Shown here piece after piece: positions 23,499 to 30,859 of a DNA stretch of 42,338 nucleotides. The notes beneath the pieces were generated by a model. The model saw only the letters and a list, made by a program, of their open reading frames with translations, was not told where the DNA came from and ran no database searches. Each line of letters opens with the position of its first letter. Position 1 is the stretch's first letter. Source of the DNA: a virus; IMG/VR virus record IMGVR_UViG_3300009379_000001, positions 1 through 42,338 of that record. The stretch is one strand, 5' to 3'. Position numbers and translations under genes: made by a program.

Positions 23499-23524
23499 AC
23501 AAACAAAGGAGCAAGCCATGAAAG
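23499..23524 (+). repeat. 26-bp leader repeat, copy 2
   Basis: Identical to 22844-22869, covering the ribosome site, start codon and next four bases of the 23518 gene. Confidence 0.85.
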
Positions 23525-24039
23525 AAGTCAATCTGAGAAAATGTTTAGACGACATCAAAAACGCAAATGTTATCGGAAGTTCCTACCAAAACACAGATCA
23601 GCACGGCAATTATGGCGTGAAGCTTTACCAAATCAGCAAAGCCGTTGTTTACGTTGAAGACACGGGCAATCAAATCAACAACTTTTTGCTTGATGAAGAT
23701 GAAAGGCTTGACGCACTTACTGATCCGGATGAGTTTTTAACTTGTTGTATCAATGAGTGGGTGTCAAACGAGGATGATCCACAATTAGCAGGGTATCAGT
23801 GGGGCATCGAAGCGCCCGAAGAAAACAGCTACGACGGCCTGGGAGAATGCAGAATCCTCGTAGTCGGCTGGTTCTATGGTTACAAGCCAGTGCATTGGCT
23901 CAAAAACGGAAGCCATAGCGCAATAGAATTCGAAAGCAGCCTGGCAGCACAGGCGTGGATAGACGAAGAAGAGGATGGGATATATCTCCTTAGCCGTAAC
24001 GAAGCTGGCCGGCCTGACTATTACATAATCGAAGCATAA
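23518..24039 (+). CDS. Acidic early protein of unknown function (173 aa)
   Basis: This acidic protein has two aromatic-rich blocks (LAGYQWGIEAPEENSYDG, VVGWFYGYKPVHWL) and ends AGRPDYYIIEA. It shares its whole translation start region with the 22863 gene, so both should be translated at similar rates. No motif identifies it. The acidic, soluble, early-expressed profile is compatible with a host-inhibitor or DNA-mimic type protein, but nothing proves that. Confidence 0.65.
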   Translation: MKEVNLRKCLDDIKNANVIGSSYQNTDQHGNYGVKLYQISKAVVYVEDTGNQINNFLLDEDERLDALTDPDEFLTCCINEWVSNEDDPQLAGYQWGIEAPEENSYDGLGECRILVVGWFYGYKPVHWLKNGSHSAIEFESSLAAQAWIDEEEDGIYLLSRNEAGRPDYYIIEA

Positions 24040-24047
24040 CCAACAAA

Positions 24048-24065
24048 GCCCCTGGCAACCGGGGC
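24048..24065. repeat. Intergenic GC hairpin
   Basis: GCCCC-T-GG and CC-GGGGC pair around CAA with one bulged T, between the stop at 24039 and the AAGGGGG ribosome site of the 24082 gene. Same kind of element as 23291-23308. Confidence 0.5.
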
Positions 24066-24081
24066 CAACAAGGGGGACGAC

Positions 24082-24318
24082 ATGGAAAAGTACAAAGTAA
24101 GCGCAATAAACGGACGCAAGACATTACCCAGGCACTCTATCCCAAGAAACATAGATACAGGCGTTGTGGCATCACCGGCGAAGGATCTATCAATCCCGCC
24201 TATCGCTGACCGTACAGTTAGGAAACTCTATGACGGCACAGCTCAGATCCTCGCGTGGGGATACTACCGCACTGTCGAGGCGGCACAAACTGTGACAATC
24301 AAAGGGCAAGCAGAATGA
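24082..24318 (+). CDS. Small protein of unknown function (78 aa)
   Basis: ATG 24082 follows AAGGGGGACGAC. The protein is mixed charge with ILAWGYYRTVEAAQTVTI at the C-terminus. It overlaps the HTH gene by ATGA, so they are co-translated. No family recognised. Confidence 0.6.
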   Translation: MEKYKVSAINGRKTLPRHSIPRNIDTGVVASPAKDLSIPPIADRTVRKLYDGTAQILAWGYYRTVEAAQTVTIKGQAE

Positions 24319-24485
24319 GTCCGGATGAGATTAGAGCGATCAGGCACAGCCTGAAATTAAACCGGGCTGACTTCGGGGCCTTAATTGGAGCATCCGGTAG
24401 GACTGTCGAAAAATATGAACAAGGTTACTATCCGCCCGGTAAAGCTGTGATGATAAACATTAAACGAGAGGGAGCTAAAAAATGA
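24315..24485 (+). CDS. XRE-type HTH mini-protein
   Basis: This 56-aa protein from ATG 24315 is a bare helix-turn-helix: SPDEIRAIRHSLKLNRADFG, then LIGASGRTVEKYEQG. It resembles the single-domain DNA-binding part of XRE or antitoxin-like regulators. The ATGA overlaps on both sides couple it to its neighbours. It is a candidate for the factor that binds the palindrome at 22796-22817 in its own promoter, but this is untested. Confidence 0.7.
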   Translation: MSPDEIRAIRHSLKLNRADFGALIGASGRTVEKYEQGYYPPGKAVMINIKREGAKK

Positions 24486-24748
24486 AAATAGGCGAATACA
24501 ACAAAAGACGGGCAGAGTTACAGGCAAAATGCAATAAAGCTATTGCGGAGCTATCAAAAGAGTATGCACTTAACAACAACACCATCGAAATCGGCGACGT
24601 TATCAGCAGCCGTACCGTGACTATCCGCGTTGATACGATCACGCCAGCCGGAACAGCGTACCGGCCACATTGTGAATATTCCGGGCACGTTCTGCCTAAA
24701 AACGGAAAAAGATGGTGTATCGGGCAGCCGTACATTATCGACAAATAG
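24482..24748 (+). CDS. Paralogue family member 1 (YxxxRxEL..IGDV)
   Basis: This 88-aa protein has a helical N-terminus (KIGEYNKRRAELQAKCNKAI), then NNNTIEIGDVISS and a beta-rich part with a Cys (HCEYSG). The same plan appears in the genes at 35320-35633 and 37270-37578. Unknown function. It is the last gene of the short rightward operon. Confidence 0.6.
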   Translation: MKIGEYNKRRAELQAKCNKAIAELSKEYALNNNTIEIGDVISSRTVTIRVDTITPAGTAYRPHCEYSGHVLPKNGKRWCIGQPYIIDK

Positions 24749-24780
24749 CTCAACACATAAGTCGGTTGTAGCAAATTAGT

Positions 24781-24864
24781 ATGGCCCATGGAAACCGGGG
24801 GGAAGGGGTGTCAACGCAGGAGTCTGACAGCCTGATAAGGGCGCTTAAAGAACACCGGCCATAA
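24781..24864 (+). CDS. Possible 27-aa peptide
   Basis: A short frame (MAHGNRGEGVSTQESDSLIR onward, ending LKEHRP) lies between the operon end and the terminator. There is no clear ribosome site, so it may be chance. Confidence 0.2.
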   Translation: MAHGNRGEGVSTQESDSLIRALKEHRP

Positions 24865-24880
24865 AGCCACAAACCCAAAC

Positions 24881-24916
24881 AAAAAACCCCCACCGGTAAT
24901 TCGGCGGGGGTTTTTT
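24881..24916. terminator. Bidirectional intrinsic terminator
   Basis: AAAAAACCCCC...CCG pairs with CGGC-GGGGGTTTTTT around a GTAATT loop, with T runs in both directions. It lies between the rightward operon ending at 24748 and the leftward operon ending at 24931. Confidence 0.9.
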
Positions 24917-24930
24917 GTTTTAAAGTTATT

Positions 24931-25230
24931 TCAAAATGGGATGTCTTCCGAAGGCGGCATCTCCTGATTGGCATACCCGTTTCCCTGCGGTTTCTCCTGC
25001 CCGCCGTCGGTGAAAAATATTTTAGCATTCCCCAAGATAGGCAGCTTAACACCGTTCTGCCGTTCTTCCTGGCTAACTGATTGGGAGATCACTCCGTTGT
25101 CCCCGTATTCGCTTGTATTCTCAGTATCGATGAAAGATACGAGATCAATATATTTGCCTTTTTTCCCTATGTAAAACCGTGATTTATCCAGCTTTGTGAC
25201 ATCTATTTTTAATGATACGCCTATTCGCAT
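24931..25230 (-). CDS. SSB-like single-strand DNA-binding protein
   Basis: This 99-aa protein begins MRIGVSLKIDVTKLDKSRFY and has ENTSEYGDNGVISQSVSQEE. It ends in an acidic tail with the tip DIPF, the same kind of tip that SSB proteins use to bind partners. I recognise the pattern from small phage proteins beside replication and recombination genes. It would coat single-stranded DNA during phage replication. It is the last gene of the leftward operon. Confidence 0.65.
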   Translation of the reverse strand: MRIGVSLKIDVTKLDKSRFYIGKKGKYIDLVSFIDTENTSEYGDNGVISQSVSQEERQNGVKLPILGNAKIFFTDGGQEKPQGNGYANQEMPPSEDIPF

Positions 25231-25245
25231 AATATTTTCCTTTTG

Positions 25246-25323
25246 TTATTTTACCAAGGTGGGCCCCATGATTCTATTTCCGCTCTTTACGTGCTTGACG
25301 ATCTGATATTGTTTAAATTTCAT
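25246..25323 (-). CDS. 25-aa peptide with strong ribosome site
   Basis: ATG 25323 follows TAGGAGTTAATC, a strong ribosome site, and the 25-codon frame (MKFKQYQIVKHVKSGNRIMG onward) ends 16 bases before the SSB-like start. It fits neatly between the two neighbours. Basic and unlike any family I know. Confidence 0.5.
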   Translation of the reverse strand: MKFKQYQIVKHVKSGNRIMGPTLVK

Positions 25324-25332
25324 GATTAACTC

Positions 25333-26109
25333 CTAAAACAACTCTGTCTGTTTTTCATCACCGAAAAACCGATTCACGAAATAAGTTTGACCCTTCCCTG
25401 TGATCTTAGGAGTTTTAGTTTCCCTGACTGAGCCGTCAGGATTCACGATAGTTCGGATTTTGATTTCCATCAGGCTCATGTCGACGGAACGCTGTGTTGG
25501 CATATTGTAACCAGGCCCCTTGCGCCTGATCAAGAACCCGTAATCACGCATCCAGGAGAACAAACGATTCTGGCCCATCTTAATTCCGTTCTGCCGGATC
25601 AGCTTTGCAAGCTCTCCGATCAAGATGCTTGAATATGATGTTTCAACGGCATCTGCAAATAGGACTTTCGGTGCCTGCTCAATAAGCTTTTGCCCCTGCT
25701 GCTTATTCTCAACCTGTAGCTTTTCTTTTGCTTCTACTTCGGATGTCAATGCCTTGAGCGCTTCAAGGTAATTCTGGGGGAGCTGCGGAGCCAATTCTTT
25801 TACTCTCCGCTCACATTCGATGAAATATTTCCTGGCTTCTTTGCCCTTTGGGACATTAGAAATCATGGACAGTTCTTTGGCCATGTCTATGGAAAGAATG
25901 TATGTTTCCATCTCCCGTCCGTTCGTTGATATACACGTGGAGGGGTAAAAGTCCGAATTTATTACAAATCCATATTCTTTTATCTTTGGTCTTATCCAGT
26001 CAGTAAACTGTTTTTTAACTTCCAGGAACTCATACAGGTCTCTGGCATCCACTGCATTAACTTCTTCTTTCCCGATTGTTTTCTTTGTTACTGCTATCAA
26101 ATCCTTCAT
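25333..26109 (-). CDS. Phage antirepressor (AntA/AntB + ANT)
   Basis: This 258-aa protein runs from ATG 26109 (GGAGAAACC just before it). Residues about 15-100 are an AntA/AntB domain (VNAVDARDLYEFLEVKKQFT, then IDMAKELSMI, ...KGKEARKYFIECE). A coiled-coil linker follows, then a C-terminal ANT/KilA-C-type domain (FSWMRDYGFLIRRKGPGYNM). Such proteins inactivate phage repressors or reprogramme regulation. The gene is directly preceded by a hairpin-plus-T10 element, so its expression is probably attenuated. The in-frame extension to 26151 crosses that element and is not likely the start. Confidence 0.88.
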   Translation of the reverse strand: MKDLIAVTKKTIGKEEVNAVDARDLYEFLEVKKQFTDWIRPKIKEYGFVINSDFYPSTCISTNGREMETYILSIDMAKELSMISNVPKGKEARKYFIECERRVKELAPQLPQNYLEALKALTSEVEAKEKLQVENKQQGQKLIEQAPKVLFADAVETSYSSILIGELAKLIRQNGIKMGQNRLFSWMRDYGFLIRRKGPGYNMPTQRSVDMSLMEIKIRTIVNPDGSVRETKTPKITGKGQTYFVNRFFGDEKQTELF

Positions 26110-26118
26110 GGTTTCTCC

Positions 26119-26174
26119 AAAAAAAAAAGCGCCACAAGGGTGATGCTCCACGTTTTACCGTGGACCCTGGGCGC
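26119..26174 (-). terminator. Attenuator-like terminator before antirepressor
   Basis: In the leftward transcript GCGCC (26174-26170), AGGGT (26168-26164) and CCACG (26163-26159) pair in order with CGTGG, ACCCT and GGCGC. The hairpin ends at 26129 and is followed at once by ten T (26128-26119). The GGAG ribosome site of the antirepressor starts at the next base. It would stop most transcripts or, if read through, sequester translation signals. Some antirepressor genes of other phages are controlled by leader RNAs (P1/P22 c4-icd); similarity in sequence is not claimed. Confidence 0.75.
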
Positions 26175-26217
26175 TGTATATCCTGTTTTTAACCTCGCAT
26201 CACCAAGATCATATTTG

Positions 26218-26246
26218 ACAATATACACTAACCACTCAAGTGTCAA
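26218..26246 (-). promoter_or_regulatory. Promoter for antirepressor leader
   Basis: On the reverse strand TTGACA (26246-26241) is followed by TATTGT after 17 bases (26223-26218), or by TATATT after 15. An inverted repeat ACACT-N9-AGTGT (26225-26243) sits inside it as a possible operator. The stop codon of the upstream gene is within the -35 box. Confidence 0.5.
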
Positions 26247-26431
26247 TATCGAACAGTATAACAAGCGCCTGTTTTTTTATCTTTAACCATGGCACCGCAG
26301 TGGACGGGCTTAAAATCAACCAATAATTGCAGCGAATCGCCCGGCAGAAACTCCCACATCGCTTCAACTATCCCAGGGGCCTCAACCTCTACTGTTTTGT
26401 TTGTCGCGCAATCTTGTATTTTGTATTTCAT
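26243..26431 (-). CDS. Small protein of unknown function (62 aa)
   Basis: Starts MKYKIQDCATNKTVEVEAPG and ends GACYTVRY, with three Cys. Mixed beta composition; no family recognised. Its stop codon lies in the -35 box of the antirepressor promoter. It starts 1 base after the stop of the preceding 156-aa gene. Confidence 0.55.
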   Translation of the reverse strand: MKYKIQDCATNKTVEVEAPGIVEAMWEFLPGDSLQLLVDFKPVHCGAMVKDKKTGACYTVRY

Positions 26432-26902
26432 CTAATTTCCCTTGTAGTATTTCCCCAAAATTTTCTGACAGAGCCGGTGTAATTTGTCGTAAAGTTCAAG
26501 ATTCTGATTTTTTCTCGGCGGTTCCCACCCCACTGCCGAAATTACTTTAGACATAGCCAGGCAGTCATCACTGTCAATCTTAAATCCGCACTCGATAAAA
26601 TTATCAATCGCTGTTTGACAAGCGTATAGCGTAAAATCATTTTCAAGGAGTTTCCCGCACTCCTCGCAGTATGCTTGCGAGTCTCCGTCGCAGTAGCCAC
26701 CGCCGCCGTCAACGCTGTAGCATTCGTCCGGGTTTTCTTTCGATAACTTTTCGACTTCCTTAACAGCGCACTCGTAGCAGTACGATTCACCATCACCGCC
26801 GGTTATCCAATGCTCTGGATATTCTTCTATACATTCAGCCCCGTCGTCAAAAAATTTTTCAAGAAGCTCGCGATCTCTTTCTAAAACATAATTTTCTTTC
26901 AT
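26432..26902 (-). CDS. Cys-rich protein of unknown function (156 aa)
   Basis: Contains CYECAVKEVEKL near residue 42, then CYSVDGGGGYCDGDSQAYCE with CEECG. These could make two zinc sites; the rest is helical, with WEPPRKNQNLELYDKLH near the end. The start overlaps the stop of the 56-aa gene upstream (ATGA). Function unknown. Confidence 0.6.
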   Translation of the reverse strand: MKENYVLERDRELLEKFFDDGAECIEEYPEHWITGGDGESYCYECAVKEVEKLSKENPDECYSVDGGGGYCDGDSQAYCEECGKLLENDFTLYACQTAIDNFIECGFKIDSDDCLAMSKVISAVGWEPPRKNQNLELYDKLHRLCQKILGKYYKGN

Positions 26903-27069
26903 TTATTCCCCTCCACGACTTCAATAGCTAATTTTATGCCACCAGCTTCTTCTTCGTCCCAAAGATACCCGGACAACAAATCAATTATTTTGTTTTCGTC
27001 CGCTGCGCACATAGTCGCAAGTATCTTAATACAATTGCCGATTATTTTATATTCTTGTTCTGCGGTCAT
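26899..27069 (-). CDS. Small acidic helical protein (56 aa)
   Basis: ATG 27069 follows GGAGGGGAATAG, and the frame ends in an ATGA overlap with the 156-aa gene. Sequence begins MTAEQEYKIIGNCIKILATM and ends KLAIEVVEGNK. Good ribosome site, coupling and protein-like helix support a real gene. No family. Confidence 0.6.
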   Translation of the reverse strand: MTAEQEYKIIGNCIKILATMCAADENKIIDLLSGYLWDEEEAGGIKLAIEVVEGNK

Positions 27070-27117
27070 CTATTCCCCTCCGCCAAGCGCTCAACGGCGC
27101 TTGTGGCTGTTTCAAAA

Positions 27118-28758
27118 TTAATGCTTAACAAACTTAATATATTTTCCGCATGAAGCACAAACGGCCTTATTGTGCGGGCCTGACGCCTCTATTACACGTT
27201 GAGCACACCCGCACGCATGGCACGTCAATGTAGCTTCTTTTTGCTTTTTAGACTTGGCATTTTTTATATTTCGATGATTAATCCAGGCAAGCACTTCATC
27301 CCCGACCGTAGCCCTATTATTCCACTTCACAGAATTCGAAGGGGACACTCCAAATTTTTCCTTGTAAGCATACAAGGCCCAACCGAATACGCCAGCCTTC
27401 CCCATTTTATACCCCTTCTCGGAAGCATATTGATTAAGCTGTGCAAGGAATGCCTGCTTGTCCACAAGGCCGTATTCCTTTTTTGTCCTTCTTTGGAGTT
27501 TTGTTAACTCGCCTTTCGCAGTCTCTACCGCAGCCACGTGCTGTGGGGTGAATTTGCAGGATGGGCAAGTATGGACTCCTGCTGGCTTGAGAAAATTACA
27601 TGATGGACACTTTTTCGGTAACTTCTCAACTTTATCCTTCTTTTTTTTACCAGCTTCACCTTTTTTGCCACTATCCAAGACGTAAAATTCTGATTCTATA
27701 TCATCCGGCCAGCCCAATCTTTCAATTGAAGATCCATGGTCAAGGACAATACATTTATCAATACCATCAAACTTCCTGAGCCCACGGCCAGCCGCTTGGC
27801 ATAACTTCATCTTTGATTTAGTTGCTGTCGCCAGGACTACGCAAGACACCTCTGGGACATCAAACCCCGCCACGAGCATCTCCGCTGATATGATAACCTG
27901 ATATTTGCCGTTCTTGAAATCATCAATGATCTGATTTGCACCTTCTTGATCGGCTGTGTTTTCCTTGGGTTGGTATCCGTTCACCTCCCTGGCCTTAATC
28001 CCTCTCCGCTGGAATTCCTGTTCTAACGACCTGCCATGAGCGACGCCCGAAGAAAAAACCATAGTCTTGCGGTCGCTGGCATGCTTCATCCATGTGTCAA
28101 TAATATCAGCAGTCAGTTTCGGTTTGTCTGCTGCTTTCTCCAAGTCGTCTTTTTTATAATCTCCGGCGACTGTCTTTACGCCATCAAGATTAATCGTGTC
28201 GGGACCATAAACCTCATATGACTTCAACGTTCCTTCTGAAATCAATTGTTTCATCGTTACAGGGTGACACAAGGCAGTATAGTATTTTCCCAAGCCCTTG
28301 GCATACGGTGAAGCACTCAAGCCTATAAAATACGCATCTTTTTGAGATAATAATAAGTTGATGTGGCCCTTGAACTGGCAATGGCATTCGTCTATGATAT
28401 AGATATCGAATTCATCTTTTTTCCGTCTTATCAAGGTTTGGATAGAAGCGACTTGGACATATCTATCAGGATAGAATTCTGGATGGTCTCCCTGCAAAAC
28501 GCTGTGCATTATTCCATATCGGTGGAGTCGTTCAGACGTTTGGTGGACAAGGTTTATTCGATGGCATACAAAGCAAACTCGGTGCCCTTTATCTGTCGCG
28601 TTCTTGATAATTTGGACTGCTATCTCTGTTTTCCCTGTGCCTGTACAGGCCATAAGAATAGTTCTTTTGTGTTCGCGCATTGTGATACGAAGTTCTGATA
28701 GAATTTTTTCCTGGACAGGCCAAAGCTTTAAACTTTCTGCTGGTAGGTTTAAAAACAT
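27118..28758 (-). CDS. SF2 DNA helicase (DECH box, zinc ribbons)
   Basis: This 546-aa superfamily 2 helicase has motif I ACTGTGKTEIA (about residues 37-47), motif II DECH (about 120), motif III SASP, and C-terminal helicase motifs MLVAGFDVPEV and QAAGRGLR. A zinc ribbon follows (CPSC..CPSC, about 400-420), and a second one sits at the very end (CHACGC, CASCGK). This is the type I-restriction-like/phage replication helicase build. It would unwind DNA for phage replication, alongside the primase and replication protein just upstream. Confidence 0.9.
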   Translation of the reverse strand: MFLNLPAESLKLWPVQEKILSELRITMREHKRTILMACTGTGKTEIAVQIIKNATDKGHRVCFVCHRINLVHQTSERLHRYGIMHSVLQGDHPEFYPDRYVQVASIQTLIRRKKDEFDIYIIDECHCQFKGHINLLLSQKDAYFIGLSASPYAKGLGKYYTALCHPVTMKQLISEGTLKSYEVYGPDTINLDGVKTVAGDYKKDDLEKAADKPKLTADIIDTWMKHASDRKTMVFSSGVAHGRSLEQEFQRRGIKAREVNGYQPKENTADQEGANQIIDDFKNGKYQVIISAEMLVAGFDVPEVSCVVLATATKSKMKLCQAAGRGLRKFDGIDKCIVLDHGSSIERLGWPDDIESEFYVLDSGKKGEAGKKKKDKVEKLPKKCPSCNFLKPAGVHTCPSCKFTPQHVAAVETAKGELTKLQRRTKKEYGLVDKQAFLAQLNQYASEKGYKMGKAGVFGWALYAYKEKFGVSPSNSVKWNNRATVGDEVLAWINHRNIKNAKSKKQKEATLTCHACGCAQRVIEASGPHNKAVCASCGKYIKFVKH

Positions 28759-28760
28759 GG

Positions 28761-29309
28761 TTACCGTCCCAACATCTGTTGAACATATTGGAAAGCAGGG
28801 CTTAATGAATCACAGCCAGACCAATTTAGACATTGCTCTGCGGCTAACCTTGCGCATACTGCGTCATCGAAGGAATTATAATTTCCAAGGGTTATTATTT
28901 TATAATTCGATCTTATTCGAGCATGCCATTTCCCAGTACTAAGCAAGCTGACACCTGTCACACCACTTTTGTTGTTCTTCCCTATACCGCAATTCCTTGC
29001 GTTACGTTGATCTGAAACCAACCTCAAGTTTACATAGCGATTATCAGACCTTTTCCTATTTATATGATCAACTTTAATATTTTTAGGTGTAAACCCATCA
29101 ACGTAAAAAAAAACAAGTCTATGGGCATACTTATTGACACCATCTATCCCAATCATAATATAGCCAGATACTTTATTCTTTGTTCCAGCTATCTCGCCTT
29201 TTTTATGGCAACCATAAGACCCGGTCGCAATCCTTCTCGTAAAAAGGCCAGTCTCCGGACAATAATGCAATACTTCTTTTAAACGCGTTTGAGTAAGCTT
29301 TGGAATGAT
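28761..29309 (-). CDS. HNH endonuclease with AP2 domain, ATC start
   Basis: The HNH core is visible: HRLVFFYVDGFTPKNIKVDH, INRKRSDNRYVNLR, then SDQRNARN. A C-terminal AP2-like part follows (SGVTGVSLLSTGKWHARI, ITLGNYNSFDDAV), as in homing nucleases. The only plain start, TTG 29270, would cut off the usual N-terminus IPKLTQTRLKEVLHYCPETG. The codon in the Met position is ATC 29309, with AGGAG 6 bases upstream; the in-frame stop TAG is just before that. Likely a homing or packaging-independent nuclease. Start uncertain; domain secure. Confidence 0.85.
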   Translation of the reverse strand: MIPKLTQTRLKEVLHYCPETGLFTRRIATGSYGCHKKGEIAGTKNKVSGYIMIGIDGVNKYAHRLVFFYVDGFTPKNIKVDHINRKRSDNRYVNLRLVSDQRNARNCGIGKNNKSGVTGVSLLSTGKWHARIRSNYKIITLGNYNSFDDAVCARLAAEQCLNWSGCDSLSPAFQYVQQMLGR

Positions 29310-29344
29310 AAAAGTCTCCTATAACTTTTTCCTGATATGGTGAG

Positions 29345-29397
29345 TGTGGGAACTCCGGTCAGGATTCCGGGGATTCGGCCGCTAAACCTATCCCACA
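29345..29397 (-). other. Structured leader of HNH-helicase transcript
   Basis: TGTGGGA and TCCCACA (29345-29351, 29391-29397) enclose a GC-rich loop with further pairing. On the leftward transcript this would begin at or very near the predicted start of transcription. No T run. May protect the 5' end or regulate translation of the HNH gene. Confidence 0.45.
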
Positions 29398-29403
29398 AAG
29401 AGA

Positions 29404-29432
29404 ATAATACCAAATCTAAACAATCGAGTCAA
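29404..29432 (-). promoter_or_regulatory. Internal sigma70-type promoter
   Basis: Reverse strand TTGACT (29432-29427), 17-base spacer, TATTAT (29409-29404). It lies just after the primase gene, whose TGA stop is inside the -35 box, and before the HNH-helicase pair. Confidence 0.6.
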
Positions 29433-30547
29433 GCGTAACGTCTCAAAGATTTAATAACAGCCTGAATTTCGCTTTCACGAAGCGGGGGCGCACAAGCCTG
29501 GCCTTCCTTATGCAGTTCGATTTCAATTTCATTCCATTGCAGGCCCCTGGAGATCATGCCACCTGCTCTCTTCGCTAAATGGCAATTGCGATTGCCGGAA
29601 GAGGCTCCATAAACTCCAGTGAATTCGCCATGAGAATCCCATTCTTTTGGCTTTTGATATTTTTCTGCGGACCACATTTCAGCTTTTGCAGGAGGGAAAA
29701 GCTCCGTCAGTCTCCCGAACGAATAAACCTCGCCTGAATAGTGAATTATCCGAGTTAGAAACGGGGCTGCTTTATGGTGACAAAAACCCGGGACTCTCAT
29801 AATCCTGGGCAGATCCTTAACTTTGGGATCAGAGCTAAACGTTGCTGCAATGGCTTCTTGAAGTTGAGTAAAGCCCTCAAGCGGGAAATCATCATCAACC
29901 AGAAAAAACGCGTGGTACTTTCCAGGCGATGTCTCCACCACCATGCTCGGTTCATAATCCCAAACAGGCGAAAGCGGTGCCCCGTCGAAATCAGAGAAGC
30001 ATGCCCTTACTTGAGTGATGTTCTCCAGTTTGCGCCCATGGCCATCAGTCTCGTTGATTGTCATGTAAACCCCAGCACCATTCCGGTTTAAATTTTCAAG
30101 CGTTTTCTTGGTTCCCAGGCCGAGCCCGGCTTTGTCGTGTATGATCCGGATAAGGGTTTTTAATTTCCGATCTGCATTGTCATCGAACGTCTGATATGTC
30201 TTGAACCCCGGGAATGCATCAAGAAACACACGCCTGTCATCTGCTATTTTATCGCTAAGGTCCTGACCTAAAAGGAATTTTTCCGTGATCCGCATGGATT
30301 CCACCATGGCTTTTAATATCGGCATTTTTGCAATTCGTTCGTGGCGAGGTCTGGCTGCCTCCCCACCATCGATGTAATTCGACAAGGTAGATGCCTGATC
30401 GAACGTCTTGAGGTATTCAATGATTGACTTCTTATGTTTTTGGATCTTGCCCCATACTGCTTTTTTATCGCTTGTGCTGTCTGTTGTGGCCTCATACGCC
30501 AGTTCGCCTTTCACTATTGTTACGTTCACGCTTGGGAATTGTAGCAT
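29429..30547 (-). CDS. RepB-type primase with PriCT domain
   Basis: This 372-aa protein has the archaeo-eukaryotic-primase-like RepB pattern: CFSDFDGAPL (DxD metal site), VVETSPGKYHAFF, then LPRIMRVPGFCHHK. The C-terminus is a primase C-terminal helical domain (GNRNCHLAKRAGGMISRGLQ, ...LRESEIQAVIKSL). It would make primers for phage DNA synthesis. The first 100 residues are separate and charged. It lies between the HTH replication protein and the helicase. Confidence 0.82.
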   Translation of the reverse strand: MLQFPSVNVTIVKGELAYEATTDSTSDKKAVWGKIQKHKKSIIEYLKTFDQASTLSNYIDGGEAARPRHERIAKMPILKAMVESMRITEKFLLGQDLSDKIADDRRVFLDAFPGFKTYQTFDDNADRKLKTLIRIIHDKAGLGLGTKKTLENLNRNGAGVYMTINETDGHGRKLENITQVRACFSDFDGAPLSPVWDYEPSMVVETSPGKYHAFFLVDDDFPLEGFTQLQEAIAATFSSDPKVKDLPRIMRVPGFCHHKAAPFLTRIIHYSGEVYSFGRLTELFPPAKAEMWSAEKYQKPKEWDSHGEFTGVYGASSGNRNCHLAKRAGGMISRGLQWNEIEIELHKEGQACAPPLRESEIQAVIKSLRRYA

Positions 30548-30654
30548 TGTGGGTCCTCTCTTTTGCCGCTCTCGTTAGTTTCTTGTTGCATTCCGTGGCC
30601 TTTTGGCGGTTGGTTGATATGGTCGTATTGGTTGTGTGTTAAAAGGCTGTGCAT
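30526..30654 (-). CDS. Possible 42-aa peptide
   Basis: An open frame from ATG 30654 (MHSLLTHNQYDHINQPPKGH onward) overlaps the start of the primase gene. No ribosome site. Composition (Gln/Asn/His) is unlike the neighbours, so probably not a gene; listed because it fills the gap. Confidence 0.2.
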   Translation of the reverse strand: MHSLLTHNQYDHINQPPKGHGMQQETNESGKREDPQCYNSQA

Positions 30655-30661
30655 GGCTGTT

Positions 30662-30859
30662 TTAAAACAGTGAATAACTGTCATCGACTGCCTTAGGGGT
30701 GTCATGCGTAGGGCTATTCACCAATTCTTCGAGATCGAGATCGAGATCCTCAGCCGGAGCGTAGAACTTCCTTTGTCTCGGGTCATAGACAGACGCCAAG
30801 TACGACTCAAGCCTGGCGTAAATTGCAGTATTCGCGTTTGCTATCTCATCGGGGGTCAT
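30662..30859 (-). CDS. Small acidic protein (65 aa)
   Basis: Begins MTPDEIANANTAIYARLESY and becomes very acidic (EDLDLDLEELV). Overlaps the replication protein stop by ATGA. The N-terminal part looks like a two-helix unit. Unknown; position suggests an accessory factor for replication. Confidence 0.6.
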   Translation of the reverse strand: MTPDEIANANTAIYARLESYLASVYDPRQRKFYAPAEDLDLDLEELVNSPTHDTPKAVDDSYSLF

